Notes: generated by a model not told the origin, from the sequence alone. A stretch of 64,000 nt of DNA from Mesorhizobium australicum WSM2073 (GCF_000230995.2 NC_019973.1:868001-932000), one strand, 5' to 3'; numbered from the stretch's first letter, positions 18,267 to 29,031 are shown. Numbers and translations: made by a program.

Positions 18267-19571
18267 ATGAGCATCGTCGTTTTCGACCCCGACAGCACCG
18301 AGGACGTCGACTTCAAGGATCGCATGCGCCACCCGGCGGCGGCCGATCCGGCCGGCGGCATGTGGCTGTCCGACACCGAGCCGTCTTTCATCGATGCCGA
18401 CGCCTTGCGCAAAGGCCGGCTCGACAAACTGCGCGGCTGGATGCGCGAGGCCGGCTATGGCGGCGTCGTTTTGTTCGACCCCTACAACCAGCGCTACGCC
18501 ACCGGTTCGCGCAACATGTTCGGCTATTTCCTGCGCAACTCGACCCGCTATTTCTTCATTCCGGCCGACGGGCCGATCGTGCTGTTCGAATATCCGCAGA
18601 GCTACCATGTCTCGATGGTGCTCGACACGATCGAGGAGGCGCGTCCTTCCAAGCTCGTCTGGTCTTCGGTCTCCGGCCGCGACGACGAAACCGCCGGTCC
18701 CTTCGCCGACGAGATCGCCGAGCTGCTGAGAAAGCATGGCGGCGGCTCGATGAAGCTCGGGCTCGACCGCTGCAGCCATCTGCAGGCGCTGGCGCTTGAA
18801 AAGCGCGGCTGCGAGGTTCGCGATTGCCAGGGCGAAATCCTCGCCGTGCGCGCGGTGAAGACGCCGGAAGAGGTGAAATGCCTGCAGGTGTCGATGGCGG
18901 GCGCCGAAGCCGCCGTCTATGCGGTGCGCGAGGCGATCAAGCCCGGCGTTTCCGAAAACGATCTGTTCGCCATCATGTATGGCGAGGTCATCCGCCAGGG
19001 TGGCGAATTCATCGAGACGCGGCTCTTGACCTCGGGCCAGCGCACCAATCCGTGGTTCAATGAAGCCAGCGGCCGCAAGATCAGGCCCGGCGAATTGCTG
19101 GCGCTCGATACCGACACGATCGGCTGTTACGGCTATTATTCGGATTTTTCGCGCACCTTCCGCTGCGGGCCGGGCAGACCGACGCCTTATCAGAAATCGC
19201 TCTACCGCATGGCGCACGATCAGGTTCAGCACAATATTTCGATCGTGAAGCCCGGCATGGCGTTCCGCGAGATCGCCGAGAAGGCGTGGAAAATTCCGGA
19301 CCGCTTCGTCGACCAGCGCTACACCTCGGTCATGCACGGCGTCGGCATGCATGGCGAGACACCATTCATCGCGCATGCCATGGATTACGAGACCTATGGC
19401 CGCGACGGCCATATCGTGCCAGGCATGGTGGTGAGCGTGGAAAGCTATATTGGCGAGAAGGGCGGCCGCGAAGGCGTCAAGCTGGAGGACGAAATCCTGA
19501 TCACCGAGACCGGCACCGAGCTTCTGTCGCGCTTTCCCTATGAGGATGAGTTTCTGGAGAAAGAGATTTGA
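18267..19571 (+). CDS. M24-family metallohydrolase related to DddP
   Basis: 434 residues. The C-terminal two thirds are a pita-bread (M24) domain, and the best recalled match is the DMSP lyase DddP (shared GGEFIETRLLTSGQRTNPWF-like segment). All six metal ligands align: Asp pair in LALDTDTIG, Asp in YYSDFSRTF, His in MHGVGM, Glu in VSVESY, Glu in KLEDEIL. However, the Asp found six residues after the His in DddP, proposed as catalytic base, is Gly here (MHGVGMHGE). It is therefore probably not a DMSP lyase but a related creatinase/prolidase-like C-N or C-S bond hydrolase. It follows a GlxA-type regulator, pointing to small-amine or betaine catabolism. Confidence 0.82.
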   Translation: MSIVVFDPDSTEDVDFKDRMRHPAAADPAGGMWLSDTEPSFIDADALRKGRLDKLRGWMREAGYGGVVLFDPYNQRYATGSRNMFGYFLRNSTRYFFIPADGPIVLFEYPQSYHVSMVLDTIEEARPSKLVWSSVSGRDDETAGPFADEIAELLRKHGGGSMKLGLDRCSHLQALALEKRGCEVRDCQGEILAVRAVKTPEEVKCLQVSMAGAEAAVYAVREAIKPGVSENDLFAIMYGEVIRQGGEFIETRLLTSGQRTNPWFNEASGRKIRPGELLALDTDTIGCYGYYSDFSRTFRCGPGRPTPYQKSLYRMAHDQVQHNISIVKPGMAFREIAEKAWKIPDRFVDQRYTSVMHGVGMHGETPFIAHAMDYETYGRDGHIVPGMVVSVESYIGEKGGREGVKLEDEILITETGTELLSRFPYEDEFLEKEI

Positions 19572-19639
19572 TGGTGGTCTCCGCCGCTGGCCTACACGCG
19601 GTACTGCCAGCATTAGAGATTAGCCGCCACGCCTCTCGC

Positions 19640-19793
19640 TTCGTCATCCTAGGGCGGAGCAAGGTGCGAAGCGACGCGGCGCAGACCCTAGGATCCGCTC
19701 CGCTGTATCCTTCGACAAACATCACGGCATGGATTCCAGGGTCTTCGCGACGCCGCTTCGCGGCTGCTGCGCCCTGGAATGACGAAGTCGCGG
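19640..19793. repeat. Paired intergenic repeat (family B)
   Basis: Two oppositely oriented copies. The first runs rightward from TTCGTCATCCTAGGGCGG to ACCCTAGGATCC (about 19640-19693). The second is inverted, from ACGGCATGGATTCCAGGG to CCTGGAATGACGAAG (about 19726-19787). Each copy is itself an imperfect palindrome with an inner GC-rich hairpin. The GAGATTAGCC sequence before the first copy also occurs beside the copies near 24.5 kb. The whole 290-base gap 19572-19860 is otherwise empty. Confidence 0.75.
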
Positions 19794-19860
19794 GGCCTTT
19801 TCGGACAATCGTCCAAGCCTTCGCCAGCAGAGAAACAGCGTCAGCCGGAAAACCCTCCGC

Positions 19861-20541
19861 ATGAAAGCCCCCATTTCCATCCGCCCCGACACGGTGGCCG
19901 CTGTGTTCATCGACCTGCAGGAAGAGCACCGGCGGGACAAGCGCTACCTCGTCGAGGGCTATGATAAACTCCTCGCCAATGTCCAGCGCCTGCAGGCGGC
20001 GGCGCGTCAAAACCATGTGCCGCTTTATCACTGGGCCTATATCGTCGATCTCGACAGCCAGGACCGGCCCTTCCATCCGGTCGGCGAAGACGGCAAGTCG
20101 GCCTTTTCCGACAAGAGCGACCCGCTGACAGAAATCTGCCACGAAGTGGCGCCGGCGAATGGCGAGGCGCTGCTGATCAAGGCCGAGGCCAGCGCCTTCC
20201 GCTCCGGTCCGGCTGGCGACCGGCTCAAGGCTTCCGGCATCGAATGGCTCGTCATGGCTGGCGTGTGGACCGAGGCCTGTATCGACGCGTCGGTCAGGGA
20301 TGCCGTGGCAAGGGGCTTTCGCGTGCTTTTGGTCAAGGACGCCTGCGGCAGCGGCAGCGCGGCCATGCACCAGACCGGCATCCTCAACCTTGCCAACCGG
20401 CTCTATGGCGGCGCGGTTACCGACACCGACGGCGCCTGCCGGCTGCTGGCCGGCGAGACGGTCACCGTCTGGCAGGTCGAAGGCTCGGTACCCCTGCGCT
20501 TCACTTTTGAAAATGCTGCCCGTCTCTATGCCGAGCTTTGA
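19861..20541 (+). CDS. Cysteine hydrolase (isochorismatase-like family)
   Basis: 226 residues with the family's triad in place: Asp in VAAVFIDLQEEH (about residue 20), Lys in LLIKAEASAF (about 104) and the nucleophile Cys in VMAGVWTEACIDASVRDA (about 139). Members cleave amides such as ureidoacrylate, N-carbamoylsarcosine or nicotinamide, or isochorismate. The substrate here is open; the N-carbamoylsarcosine/creatinine type is a thought because an M24 creatinase-like gene lies upstream. Followed after 18 bases by an esterase gene, likely one operon. Confidence 0.85.
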   Translation: MKAPISIRPDTVAAVFIDLQEEHRRDKRYLVEGYDKLLANVQRLQAAARQNHVPLYHWAYIVDLDSQDRPFHPVGEDGKSAFSDKSDPLTEICHEVAPANGEALLIKAEASAFRSGPAGDRLKASGIEWLVMAGVWTEACIDASVRDAVARGFRVLLVKDACGSGSAAMHQTGILNLANRLYGGAVTDTDGACRLLAGETVTVWQVEGSVPLRFTFENAARLYAEL

Positions 20542-20559
20542 TGCGCCCCTCGGATTGAA

Positions 20560-21510
20560 ATGACCAGCCGCGGCAAATATGGACCATGGCTCGACCCGGC
20601 GCTCTGGGCCTATATCGACAGCGTCAACGCCTGGTACCCGCCGGAGATCGCCGGCCTGCCGATCGACAAGCAGCGCGCGGTCTACGCCAGGATGTGCCGG
20701 GCCTTCCACCAGGGCCGTCCGCCCGGGGTCAAGGCCACCGACAGCCTGGTCGCCGCTTCGAACCGTGATATCCCGGTCCGCCGTTACCGGCTCGCCGGCG
20801 CCACGCCGCGCGCGACAGGGCTCTATTTCCACGGCGGCGGTTTCATCCTCGGCGGGCTCGAAAGCCATGACGACATCTGCGCCGAAATCTGTGCCGGCAC
20901 CGGCTTCGACATTGTGTCGGTCGATTACCGGCTGGCGCCCGAGCATCTCCACCCCGCCGCCTTCGACGATGCGCTGGCGGCTTTCGAATGGGCGGCGGCG
21001 ACCAGCGAGCCGCCGCTCGTGCTCTGCGGTGAAAGTGCGGGCGGCAATCTGGCGGCGGCGGTGGCACAGGCCGCGCGTCACCATCCGCGCGCCGCGATCG
21101 GCCAGGTGCTGATCTATCCCGATCTCGGCGGCGACGAGGCGATCGGCTCCTACGTGGAACACGCCGATGCGCCGCTGCTGTCGACGAGCGACGCCGCCTT
21201 CTACCGCGACGTCCGCTCAGCCAGGAAGCAATCGCCCGACGATCCGACCTTCTCGCCGCTGCGCGACCGCGACTTTTCCGGCCTGCCGCCGACGGTGATC
21301 ATCACGGCCGAATGCGATCCGCTGTCGTCGGACGGTGAAGTCTATCGCGACCATATCCTGGAGGCCGGGGGCAAGGCCTGGTGGCACGAGGAGCCCCGCC
21401 TCGTGCACAGTTTCCTGCGCGCCCGCACGACCGTGCCGGCCGCAGCGGAGGCTTTTGCGCGCATCATTGCGGCCGTTGCCGCGCTGGGCCGGGGGGAATG
21501 GCCCTACTGA
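20560..21510 (+). CDS. Alpha/beta hydrolase (HSL-type esterase)
   Basis: 316 residues. The oxyanion HGGGF motif (YFHGGGFILGGLES, about residue 90) and GESAGGN (nucleophile Ser, about 159) define the hormone-sensitive-lipase group. The remaining triad members are Asp in ECDPLSSDGE (about 252) and His in LVHSFLRA (about 285). Likely hydrolyses short-chain esters or amides; substrate unknown. It shares direction and an 18-base gap with the cysteine hydrolase gene and converges on dnaQ. Confidence 0.87.
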   Translation: MTSRGKYGPWLDPALWAYIDSVNAWYPPEIAGLPIDKQRAVYARMCRAFHQGRPPGVKATDSLVAASNRDIPVRRYRLAGATPRATGLYFHGGGFILGGLESHDDICAEICAGTGFDIVSVDYRLAPEHLHPAAFDDALAAFEWAAATSEPPLVLCGESAGGNLAAAVAQAARHHPRAAIGQVLIYPDLGGDEAIGSYVEHADAPLLSTSDAAFYRDVRSARKQSPDDPTFSPLRDRDFSGLPPTVIITAECDPLSSDGEVYRDHILEAGGKAWWHEEPRLVHSFLRARTTVPAAAEAFARIIAAVAALGRGEWPY

Positions 21511-21529
21511 GGCCGCTTCTCGGATGGCT

Positions 21530-22258
21530 TTATGAGGACAGCGCCTGGGCTGCTTCCTGGGGGGAGGCTTTCAGCCACAGCGCCTTTTCGCCGAGCGTCG
21601 CGACCATGGCGGCGTGCGCGGCGCGCTCCGCTTCGGTCAGGCGGGGCAGCAGCGGCGCCGGACGCTCGGCAACGATGATCTCGATATGCCTGACATTGTT
21701 GCCGCCCTGGGCCGGCGCGGTGGCGCTGTCGAGGATCAATGCGGCCTGCTTGCCGCCGATCAGCTCGATATAGACTTCCGCCAGCAATTCGGAATCGAGC
21801 AGGGCGCCGTGCTTGGTGCGCTTGGTATTGTCGATGCCGTAGCGCCGGCACAGCGCGTCGAGCGAATTGGGTCCCATCGGGTGCTTGCGGCGCGCCAGGG
21901 CCAGCGTGTCGACGACAAGCCCGTTATCGACAGGGGGGTGGCCGAGCCGCCCGAATTCGACATTGAGGAAGCCGATATCGAAGGTGGCGTTGTGGGCGAC
22001 CAGCTTGGCGCCTTCCGTGAATTTCAGCCATTCCTCGGCAATTTCGGCGAAGCTCGGCTTGCCCGCGAGATCGGCCGCGCTGATGCCGTGCACGGACTGC
22101 GCCTCGGCATGGATCGCGCGGCCTTGCGGGTTGATATAATGATGGAAGGTCCTGCCGGTCGGAAAGCGATTGACCAGCTCGACGCCGCCAAGCTCGATGA
22201 CGCGGTCGTCACGCGAATCGAGGCCGGTGGTTTCCGTATCGAAAATGATCTCACGCAT
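21530..22258 (-). CDS. dnaQ: DNA polymerase III epsilon subunit (proofreading exonuclease)
   Basis: 242 residues with the DEDDh exonuclease motifs: FDTETTGLDS at the N-terminus (ExoI), AHNATFDIGFLN (ExoII, about residue 100) and HGALLDSELLAEVY (ExoIII, about 155). A C-terminal tail for polymerase alpha binding follows. Provides 3'-5' proofreading in the replisome. It lies downstream of coaE-aroE-maf on the same strand, the conserved order near alphaproteobacterial origins. Confidence 0.94.
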   Translation of the reverse strand: MREIIFDTETTGLDSRDDRVIELGGVELVNRFPTGRTFHHYINPQGRAIHAEAQSVHGISAADLAGKPSFAEIAEEWLKFTEGAKLVAHNATFDIGFLNVEFGRLGHPPVDNGLVVDTLALARRKHPMGPNSLDALCRRYGIDNTKRTKHGALLDSELLAEVYIELIGGKQAALILDSATAPAQGGNNVRHIEIIVAERPAPLLPRLTEAERAAHAAMVATLGEKALWLKASPQEAAQALSS

Positions 22259-22346
22259 CGAATCAGGTCGCTCCTGGGAGCAGAATCGCCAGACCGGAAC
22301 AAAATGGCAATGGGCAATGCTGACGGCCTGCCGTCAGCAGCCCGAC

Positions 22347-22928
22347 TTATCCCTTGATTTCGGCAATGATCGAAGCAACCGCCGCACGCGCGGCGTCCAG
22401 CCCCTCGCCGGTGTCGATGACGAAATCGGCCAGCCGGCGCTTTTCGGCATCCGGCACCTGCCTGGCCAGAATCGACGCCAGTTTTTCTTCGCTCATGCCA
22501 GGCCGCGCCAGCACGCGCTGGCGCTGGACTTCGGCCGGCGCCGTCACCACGACGACCTTGTCGACGCGGCCACGGCCGCCGGTTTCGAACAGCAGCGGGA
22601 TGTCGAGGACCACGATCGATTCGCCCGCTGCACGATGCCTGGCCAGGAAGGCATCGGCATCGGCACGGACCAGCGGGTGGATGATGGCTTCGAGTTTTTT
22701 CAGGGCCGCGGCATCGCCGAGCACGCGAGCGCCGAGTTTTGCGCGGTCGACGCCTCCGTGAACCATGGTGCCGGGAAAGGCGGCCTCGACCAGCGGTGCG
22801 GCCTTGCCTGCATAGAGGCGGTGCACCGTCTCGTCGGAATCATGCACCGGAACGCCTGCCTCGGCGAACATCCTGGCCGTGGTCGACTTGCCCATGCCGA
22901 TCGAGCCGGTAAGGCCGAGCACGATCAT
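22347..22928 (-). CDS. coaE: Dephospho-CoA kinase
   Basis: 193 residues starting [20 protein letters not shown], with the P-loop GSIGMGKST, and [13 protein letters not shown] in the middle. Performs the last step of CoA synthesis. Its ATG overlaps the aroE stop (ATGA), so it is translationally coupled. Confidence 0.94.
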   Translation of the reverse strand: MIVLGLTGSIGMGKSTTARMFAEAGVPVHDSDETVHRLYAGKAAPLVEAAFPGTMVHGGVDRAKLGARVLGDAAALKKLEAIIHPLVRADADAFLARHRAAGESIVVLDIPLLFETGGRGRVDKVVVVTAPAEVQRQRVLARPGMSEEKLASILARQVPDAEKRRLADFVIDTGEGLDAARAAVASIIAEIKG

Positions 22929-23782
22929 GATTTCGGCACCCGGGATTTGGGCACCAGATCGGCAACGATGAGTGCGCGCAGTTCAGCCGTCACCTTCGGC
23001 CTGACGCCGAACCAGCGTTCGAAGCCGGGCACCGCCTGGTTGAGCAGCATGCCGAGCCCGTCGACCGTCTTCAGCCCCCGTGCCCGCGCGGCGGCGAGCA
23101 GGGGGGTCTCGAGCGGCACATAGACGATGTCGTTGACCACGGCGTGGGCGGGCAGACCCTTGGGGTCGGCGGCTAGATCCCCGTTGCCCTGCATGCCCAG
23201 CGCCGTGGTGTTGACCAGCAGGCCGGCGTCGCGCAGCAATTCGCCGGTCGCCGCCAACGGATGCGCGGACACCCCGGCGCCAAAGCGGTCGCGCAATTCG
23301 ATTGCCCGGGCGAGCGTGCGATTGACGATGCGGATATCACCGAGGCCGCGCGCCTTCAGCGCATGGATGACGGCACGGGCGGCGCCCCCGGCACCCAGCA
23401 CCACGGCAGGGCCATTGGCCGCCCAGCCCGGAGCGTGGTCGTCGAGATTGGCGGCAAAGCCGTGGCCGTCGGTGTTGCCGCCCCACAAAGTGCCGTCCTC
23501 GAACCAGAGCGTGTTGACGGCGCCGATCTCGTCGGCCGCATGGTCGCGGCGCGCGACCCCGGCAAAAGCCGCCTCCTTGTGCGGGATGGTGACGTTGCCG
23601 CCTCGATAACCGTTCGCCTGCAGCGTCGCCAGGAATTCGGCGAAATTTTCGGGCGCCACATCGATCGCCTGATAACTGCCATCAATGCCATGCTTGGCCA
23701 ACCAGTGACCGTGGATCATCGGCGAGCGCGAATGTTTTATGGGGTGGCCGGTGACGAAGGCCTTTTTCGAGGTTTCAGCCAT
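22925..23782 (-). CDS. aroE: Shikimate dehydrogenase
   Basis: 285 residues with [16 protein letters not shown] (shikimate-binding SxS), [10 protein letters not shown] with the catalytic Lys, and [15 protein letters not shown] (NADP-binding). Reduces 3-dehydroshikimate in aromatic amino-acid synthesis. The start at 23782 gives [18 protein letters not shown]; it overlaps the maf stop by eight bases. The longer frame to 23911 is inside maf and rejected. Confidence 0.94.
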   Translation of the reverse strand: MAETSKKAFVTGHPIKHSRSPMIHGHWLAKHGIDGSYQAIDVAPENFAEFLATLQANGYRGGNVTIPHKEAAFAGVARRDHAADEIGAVNTLWFEDGTLWGGNTDGHGFAANLDDHAPGWAANGPAVVLGAGGAARAVIHALKARGLGDIRIVNRTLARAIELRDRFGAGVSAHPLAATGELLRDAGLLVNTTALGMQGNGDLAADPKGLPAHAVVNDIVYVPLETPLLAAARARGLKTVDGLGMLLNQAVPGFERWFGVRPKVTAELRALIVADLVPKSRVPKS

Positions 23783-24374
23783 CGATGGCTCCCAGTGCGC
23801 GCAGTTCCGCCAGCAACGGCAGCAGCGGCAGGCCGACAATGGTAAAATGGTCGCCTTCGATTTTTTCGAACAGCTGGATGCCTTCGCCCTCGACCTGGTA
23901 GGCGCCGACACTCGACAATGCCTTGACGCCGACCCGAGCCAGATGCCGGCCGATGAAGGCGGGGTCGAGCTTGCGCATGGTCATCGAGGCGATGCCGACA
24001 TGGCGCCACAGCACCTTGCCGTCGCGCACCAGAACGGCGGCGCTGTTGAGCTGATGGGTCTTGCCCGACAACGCCAGGAGATGGCGGCGCGCGCCCTCCA
24101 CGTCGGCCGGCTTGTGGAACACCTCGTCACCCAAGGACAGCGTCTGGTCGCAGCCAAGCACCAGTGCCCCGGGCCGGCGCTCGCTGACTTCGGTGGCCTT
24201 GGCTTCGGCGAGCACCAGCGCGACGTCCTCGGGCGAGGCGCCGCTGTCCTGCAACGGCGCTTCCAGCGCCCGCTCGTCCAGCGTCGCGGGAACCGCCTCG
24301 ATGTCGACGCCGGCATCGACCAGCATCGCCTTGCGGAACGGACTGCCTGAAGCGAGGACGATTTTTTCTGTCAT
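23775..24374 (-). CDS. maf: Maf-like nucleotide pyrophosphatase
   Basis: 199 residues. It begins [21 protein letters not shown], the Maf signature ((A/S)SxSPxR), and has [18 protein letters not shown] with the catalytic Asp. Maf proteins hydrolyse modified or canonical nucleoside triphosphates (7-methyl-GTP in the YceF subgroup). The start at 24374 matches the family N-terminus. First gene of the maf-aroE-coaE-dnaQ run. Confidence 0.92.
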   Translation of the reverse strand: MTEKIVLASGSPFRKAMLVDAGVDIEAVPATLDERALEAPLQDSGASPEDVALVLAEAKATEVSERRPGALVLGCDQTLSLGDEVFHKPADVEGARRHLLALSGKTHQLNSAAVLVRDGKVLWRHVGIASMTMRKLDPAFIGRHLARVGVKALSSVGAYQVEGEGIQLFEKIEGDHFTIVGLPLLPLLAELRALGAIDG

Positions 24375-24748
24375 GATCTTTCGCCTGTTACCCGTCGTTG
24401 AGTTGCTGGCTGGGTGGGACGCTAGCGGCCGCCGCACCCCTTGGCCACTGTAACGGCATGGATCCTAGGGTCTGCGCGACGGAGCTTCGCTCCTGCTTCG
24501 CCCTAGGATGACGAATGCATTGCGATCCACGGCTAATCTCAACGGCCGGAGATTTGCAGTTGTGTCGCCGTATAAGAAGTGACGATGCTGGCAAGTCATA
24601 AAACCTTCGAGATTAGCCGAGACAATCATCCCTTCGTCATCCTAGGGCGAAGCAAGGAGCGAAGCGACGCGGCGCAGACCCTAGGATCCATGCCGTGACC
24701 TTTCGAACCACGCAGCGGTTCTGTTGGCAGGTTGGCGCACGGTTCCAA
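24375..24748. repeat. Paired intergenic repeat (family B) filling the maf-ppsR gap
   Basis: This 374-base gap holds two family B copies, here back to back: the left copy (about 24452-24515) goes from ACGGCATGGATCCTAGGG to CCTAGGATGACGAA; the right copy (about 24634-24700) goes from TTCGTCATCCTAGGGCG to CCTAGGATCCATGCCGT. Inside, GGCTAATCTC (24531-24540) and GAGATTAGCC (near 24610) extend the symmetry, so the whole block is a large inverted repeat with a unique centre of about 70 bases. Confidence 0.78.
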
Positions 24749-25570
24749 TTATCTGTTCTTCCCCCGCAGGGCAACGATCGCCGCCGCCGTTTCCTCGATC
24801 GAGCGGCGGCTGACGTCGATCATCGGCCAGCCATGGCGGGTGCAGATCTGGCGGGCGTAGGCGAGTTCCTCGTTGATGGCGGCGCGGTCGACATACTCGG
24901 TCGGCACATAGGTGCTCGAATTGCCGAGGATACGGTTCTGGCGCACATGCGAGATGCGCTCGGCGGTGGCGATCAGCCCCACGACCAGCGGCGCCCTGGC
25001 GCTGACCAGGCTTTCTGGCACCGGCACGCCGAGCACGATCGGGATGTTGGCGGTCTTGATGCCGCGGTTGGCGAGATAGATGCTGGTCGGCGTCTTCGAG
25101 GTGCGTGAAATGCCGATCAGCACGACATCGGCGTCATCCATGTTTGCCGGCAGCTGGCCGTCATCATGGTCCATGGTGAAGTTGAGCGCATCGATGCGCC
25201 GGAAATATTCGGCGTCGAGCACATGCTGGGCGCCGACGCGGCGGCCGGCCGGCGTCCCGAGATAGGACTGGAAGACCGTCAGCACTGGCTCCAGCACGGA
25301 CACACAGGGCAGACCCATGGCCGCGCAGCGTTCGTCGATGCCGCGTGCCAGCTTCTGGTCGACCACCGTGTAGAGGATGATGCCCGGCTCCTCCTCTATG
25401 TCCTCGAACACCTTGGCTATCTGCTTTTCGGTGCGGATGAGCGGGTAGATGTGCTCGATGGCGCGTGCATCCTTGTATTGCGCTGAAGCCGCGCGGCCGG
25501 CGGCGAGCAGGGTTTCGCCCGTGGCATCGGAAATCAGATGCAGGTGAAAGAAGCTCTGGGGTTTGTTCAC
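24749..25570 (-). CDS. ppsR: Pyruvate, water dikinase regulatory protein (PpsR/DUF299)
   Basis: 273 residues starting [20 protein letters not shown] after a GTG at 25570 preceded by AGGTGAT. The phosphotransferase-type loop is [18 protein letters not shown] (about residue 148). PpsR proteins use ADP and phosphate to switch PEP synthase or pyruvate phosphate dikinase off and on. In Caulobacter and Rickettsia this gene (RP001) and hemE flank the chromosomal origin; the same arrangement is seen here. The open frame upstream of 25570 has no homology-like sequence. Confidence 0.92.
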   Translation of the reverse strand: MNKPQSFFHLHLISDATGETLLAAGRAASAQYKDARAIEHIYPLIRTEKQIAKVFEDIEEEPGIILYTVVDQKLARGIDERCAAMGLPCVSVLEPVLTVFQSYLGTPAGRRVGAQHVLDAEYFRRIDALNFTMDHDDGQLPANMDDADVVLIGISRTSKTPTSIYLANRGIKTANIPIVLGVPVPESLVSARAPLVVGLIATAERISHVRQNRILGNSSTYVPTEYVDRAAINEELAYARQICTRHGWPMIDVSRRSIEETAAAIVALRGKNR

Positions 25571-25974
25571 AGGGATCACCTGGGGCTGTGGGCGGATGTG
25601 GATAAGATCGGACGGGCCGACGGGCCGGCCGAAGGCGACTGTATCAGATGCCGGTTTGTCCACAATTCGATGCGCTGTCAGCTTCTCTTGGCGGCTGGGG
25701 ACAAGTCCGTGGACGAAGCATTTTGCCTTTTGCTCGTCCACAAGGCAGGTCTCCAGGGCATCAGACCTAGCGCATTGACTCCAGTGGCGGATTCCTGATT
25801 GTCCCCAGAACCCTGCCAGCCGCGATCGGGAGTGCGCGACAATATGCTTGCTGGCGTTTTGGCGGCCAAAGCGGGACAGGTGACAACCACCACAACCAAC
25901 AGACTCTTAGAATCAGAAGACTCTTTTAAAATAAGATATTTGATTAAGAGGAAGCCGGGAGAAGCGAGCGCTCG
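25571..25974. other. oriC: Predicted chromosomal replication origin (oriC)
   Basis: A 404-base non-coding gap between ppsR and hemE. Visible elements: a perfect DnaA box TTATCCACA on the minus strand (25597-25605), a one-mismatch box TTGTCCACA (25656-25664), weaker boxes TCGTCCACA (25734-25742) and TTGTCCCCA (minus strand near 25696; plus strand near 25799), five GANTC sites (25777, 25790, 25902, 25910, 25919), a duplicated AGACTCTT, and an AT-rich stretch at about 25919-25950 next to hemE with two TTAA half-sites. Known: origins of Caulobacter and related alphaproteobacteria lie between hemE and the ppsR homologue. Inference: this is oriC, with the AT-rich stretch as unwinding site. Confidence 0.78.
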
Positions 25975-27006
25975 ATGCCTGCAAGACGGATCATGCTGGA
26001 TGTGCTGAAAGGCGAGGCGGTGTTTCCTCCTCCGCTATGGATGATGCGACAGGCCGGGCGCTATCTGCCGGAATACCGTGAGACGCGAAGACGGGCCGGC
26101 TCGTTCCTTGATCTCTGCTACGATCCCGAGCTTGCCGTGGAAGTGACGCTGCAGCCGATCGAGCGCTTTGGCTTCGACGCTTCGATCGTGTTTTCGGACA
26201 TCCTTGTCGTTCCCCATGCGCTTGGCCGCGACGTGCGCTTCGAGGAAGGGCGTGGGCCGCTCCTGACGCCGATTTCGGCGGCCGAGATTCCGGCGCTGGG
26301 AAGCGATGTGTTTCACGTGAATCTCGAACCGGTCTACGAGACGCTTCGCCGGCTGCGGGCGAAATTGCCCGACGAAACGACGCTGATCGGCTTTTGCGGC
26401 GCCCCGTGGACGGTGGCGACCTATATGATCGCCGGCCACGGCACCCCGGACCAGGCGCCGGCGAGGCTGTTCGCCTACCGCGAGCCGGCGGCGTTTCGGC
26501 AGCTGCTGAAAGTGCTCGCCGACCATTCGGCGTCCTATCTGATCCGGCAGATCGAGGCCGGTGCGGATGTCGTGCAGATTTTCGATTCATGGTCGGGGGT
26601 GCTCGACGATGCCTCGTTCGAACGCTTCTGCGTCGAGCCGGTGGCCGAGATCGTCAGGCAGGTTCGGGCGGTTCATCCCGGCGTGCCGATCATCGGTTTT
26701 CCCAAGGGCGCCGGCGCCCGCTACCAGAGCTACCGCGAGAAGACCGGCGTGACGGGGCTGGGAATCGACTGGACGGTGCCGCTGGAGGCCGCGAAGGCGT
26801 TGCAGCGGCAAGGCGCCGTCCAGGGCAATCTCGATCCGTTGCGGCTGGTCGCCGGCGGCCAAGCGTTGGCCGATGGCGTCGAGGCGATCCTCCAGGCGCT
26901 GGGGAACGGGCCGCTGATCTTCAATCTCGGCCACGGCATCACGCCGGAGACGCCGGTGGCGCATGTCGAGGCGATGGTGAAACAGGTTCGGAGCGCGGCA
27001 CGCTGA
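25975..27006 (+). CDS. hemE: Uroporphyrinogen decarboxylase
   Basis: 343 residues with [19 protein letters not shown] near the start, where the Arg and the later conserved Asp ([12 protein letters not shown]) bind substrate, and [18 protein letters not shown]. Converts uroporphyrinogen III to coproporphyrinogen III in heme synthesis. An ATG at 25993 is an alternative start. The stop overlaps the hemJ start by one base. Confidence 0.95.
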   Translation: MPARRIMLDVLKGEAVFPPPLWMMRQAGRYLPEYRETRRRAGSFLDLCYDPELAVEVTLQPIERFGFDASIVFSDILVVPHALGRDVRFEEGRGPLLTPISAAEIPALGSDVFHVNLEPVYETLRRLRAKLPDETTLIGFCGAPWTVATYMIAGHGTPDQAPARLFAYREPAAFRQLLKVLADHSASYLIRQIEAGADVVQIFDSWSGVLDDASFERFCVEPVAEIVRQVRAVHPGVPIIGFPKGAGARYQSYREKTGVTGLGIDWTVPLEAAKALQRQGAVQGNLDPLRLVAGGQALADGVEAILQALGNGPLIFNLGHGITPETPVAHVEAMVKQVRSAAR

Positions 27007-27542
27007 TGGCTGACAGAAATAACACCAACAGCACCGGCCAGGCGATGAAGCGCATGGTCGTTGGCATCGCTGTCCTGATCGTTCTCACCGCGCTTTTGTT
27101 TTTCTTCGCGCCGGAAAGCTTCTACCCCTGGGCAAAGGCGATCCATATCCTCGCCGTCATCTCCTGGATGGCTGGGATGCTTTATCTGCCGCGGCTGTTT
27201 GTCTATCACGTCGATGCGCAGAAGGGCTCCGTGCAGTCGGAGACTTTCAAGGTGATGGAGCGGCGCCTGCTGCGCGGCATCATCAATCCGGCGATGATCC
27301 TCACCTGGGTATTCGGGCTGTGGCTGGCCTGGAAGATCTTTGCGTTCCAGGGCGGCTGGCTGCATGCCAAGATCGGCCTGGTGCTGATTTTGTCGGGCAT
27401 TCACGGCTATCTGGCCGCCGCAGTGCGCAAATTCGCCGAGGACCGCAACGAAAAACCGGCACGGCACTGGCGGATCGTCAATGAGATTCCCACATTGCTG
27501 ATGATCGCAATCGTGATCCTGGTCGTCGTGAAGCCCTTCTGA
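27006..27542 (+). CDS. hemJ: Protoporphyrinogen oxidase HemJ
   Basis: 178 residues with four or five membrane helices. Typical segments are YPWAKAIHILAVISWMAGMLYLPR (spanning about residues 38-61; the His is conserved) and LRGIINPAMILTW. HemJ oxidises protoporphyrinogen IX in bacteria without HemG/HemY. It is one base overlapped with hemE (TGATG), confirming the start and joining the two heme genes in one operon. Confidence 0.93.
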   Translation: MADRNNTNSTGQAMKRMVVGIAVLIVLTALLFFFAPESFYPWAKAIHILAVISWMAGMLYLPRLFVYHVDAQKGSVQSETFKVMERRLLRGIINPAMILTWVFGLWLAWKIFAFQGGWLHAKIGLVLILSGIHGYLAAAVRKFAEDRNEKPARHWRIVNEIPTLLMIAIVILVVVKPF

Positions 27543-27707
27543 GGCTTCATCGGACCCGCTCAAAAGGCGGCTTGCTCTTTCAGCCGACCGACGATACAAG
27601 ACGGGTCTTCCTTCCCGTCATGCGCCGCCCGTCATTGCTTTCGGCCGCGCCCGGCATTTGTCGCATCCCGCCGATCTTTCCCCCAAAGCCTACCCAGAGT
27701 CCGTCTA

Positions 27708-28973
<1,266 letters not shown>

Positions 28974-28996
28974 TCGAGGCGCGGCAGAGCCTTATC

Positions 28997-29031
28997 TTCG
29001 TCATCCTCGGATCAAGCCCGAGGATGACGAA
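28997..29031. terminator. Hairpin between convergent rho and yyaL-like gene
   Basis: TTCGTCATCCTCGG (28997-29010) pairs perfectly with CCGAGGATGACGAA (29018-29031) across a 7-base loop. It begins 23 bases after the rho stop, and its last base abuts the stop codon of the leftward gene, so it can serve both as terminator. There is no clear T run. Its arms resemble the outer ends of family B repeats (TTCGTCATCCTAGG). Confidence 0.65.

Noticed and set aside
18267..19571. Naming this gene dddP (DMSP lyase)
   Set aside because: The proposed catalytic Asp after the ligand His is Gly, so the activity cannot be claimed.
15375..19613. A 1412-codon open frame on the minus strand across rdgB, hemW, the GlxA regulator and the M24 gene
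   Set aside because: It lies antisense to at least five well-supported genes and its composition (Arg, His, Gln, Gly rich) is that of a shadow frame in GC-rich DNA.
19501..21162. A 553-codon minus-strand frame over the cysteine hydrolase and esterase genes
   Set aside because: Antisense shadow of two genes with clear catalytic motifs.
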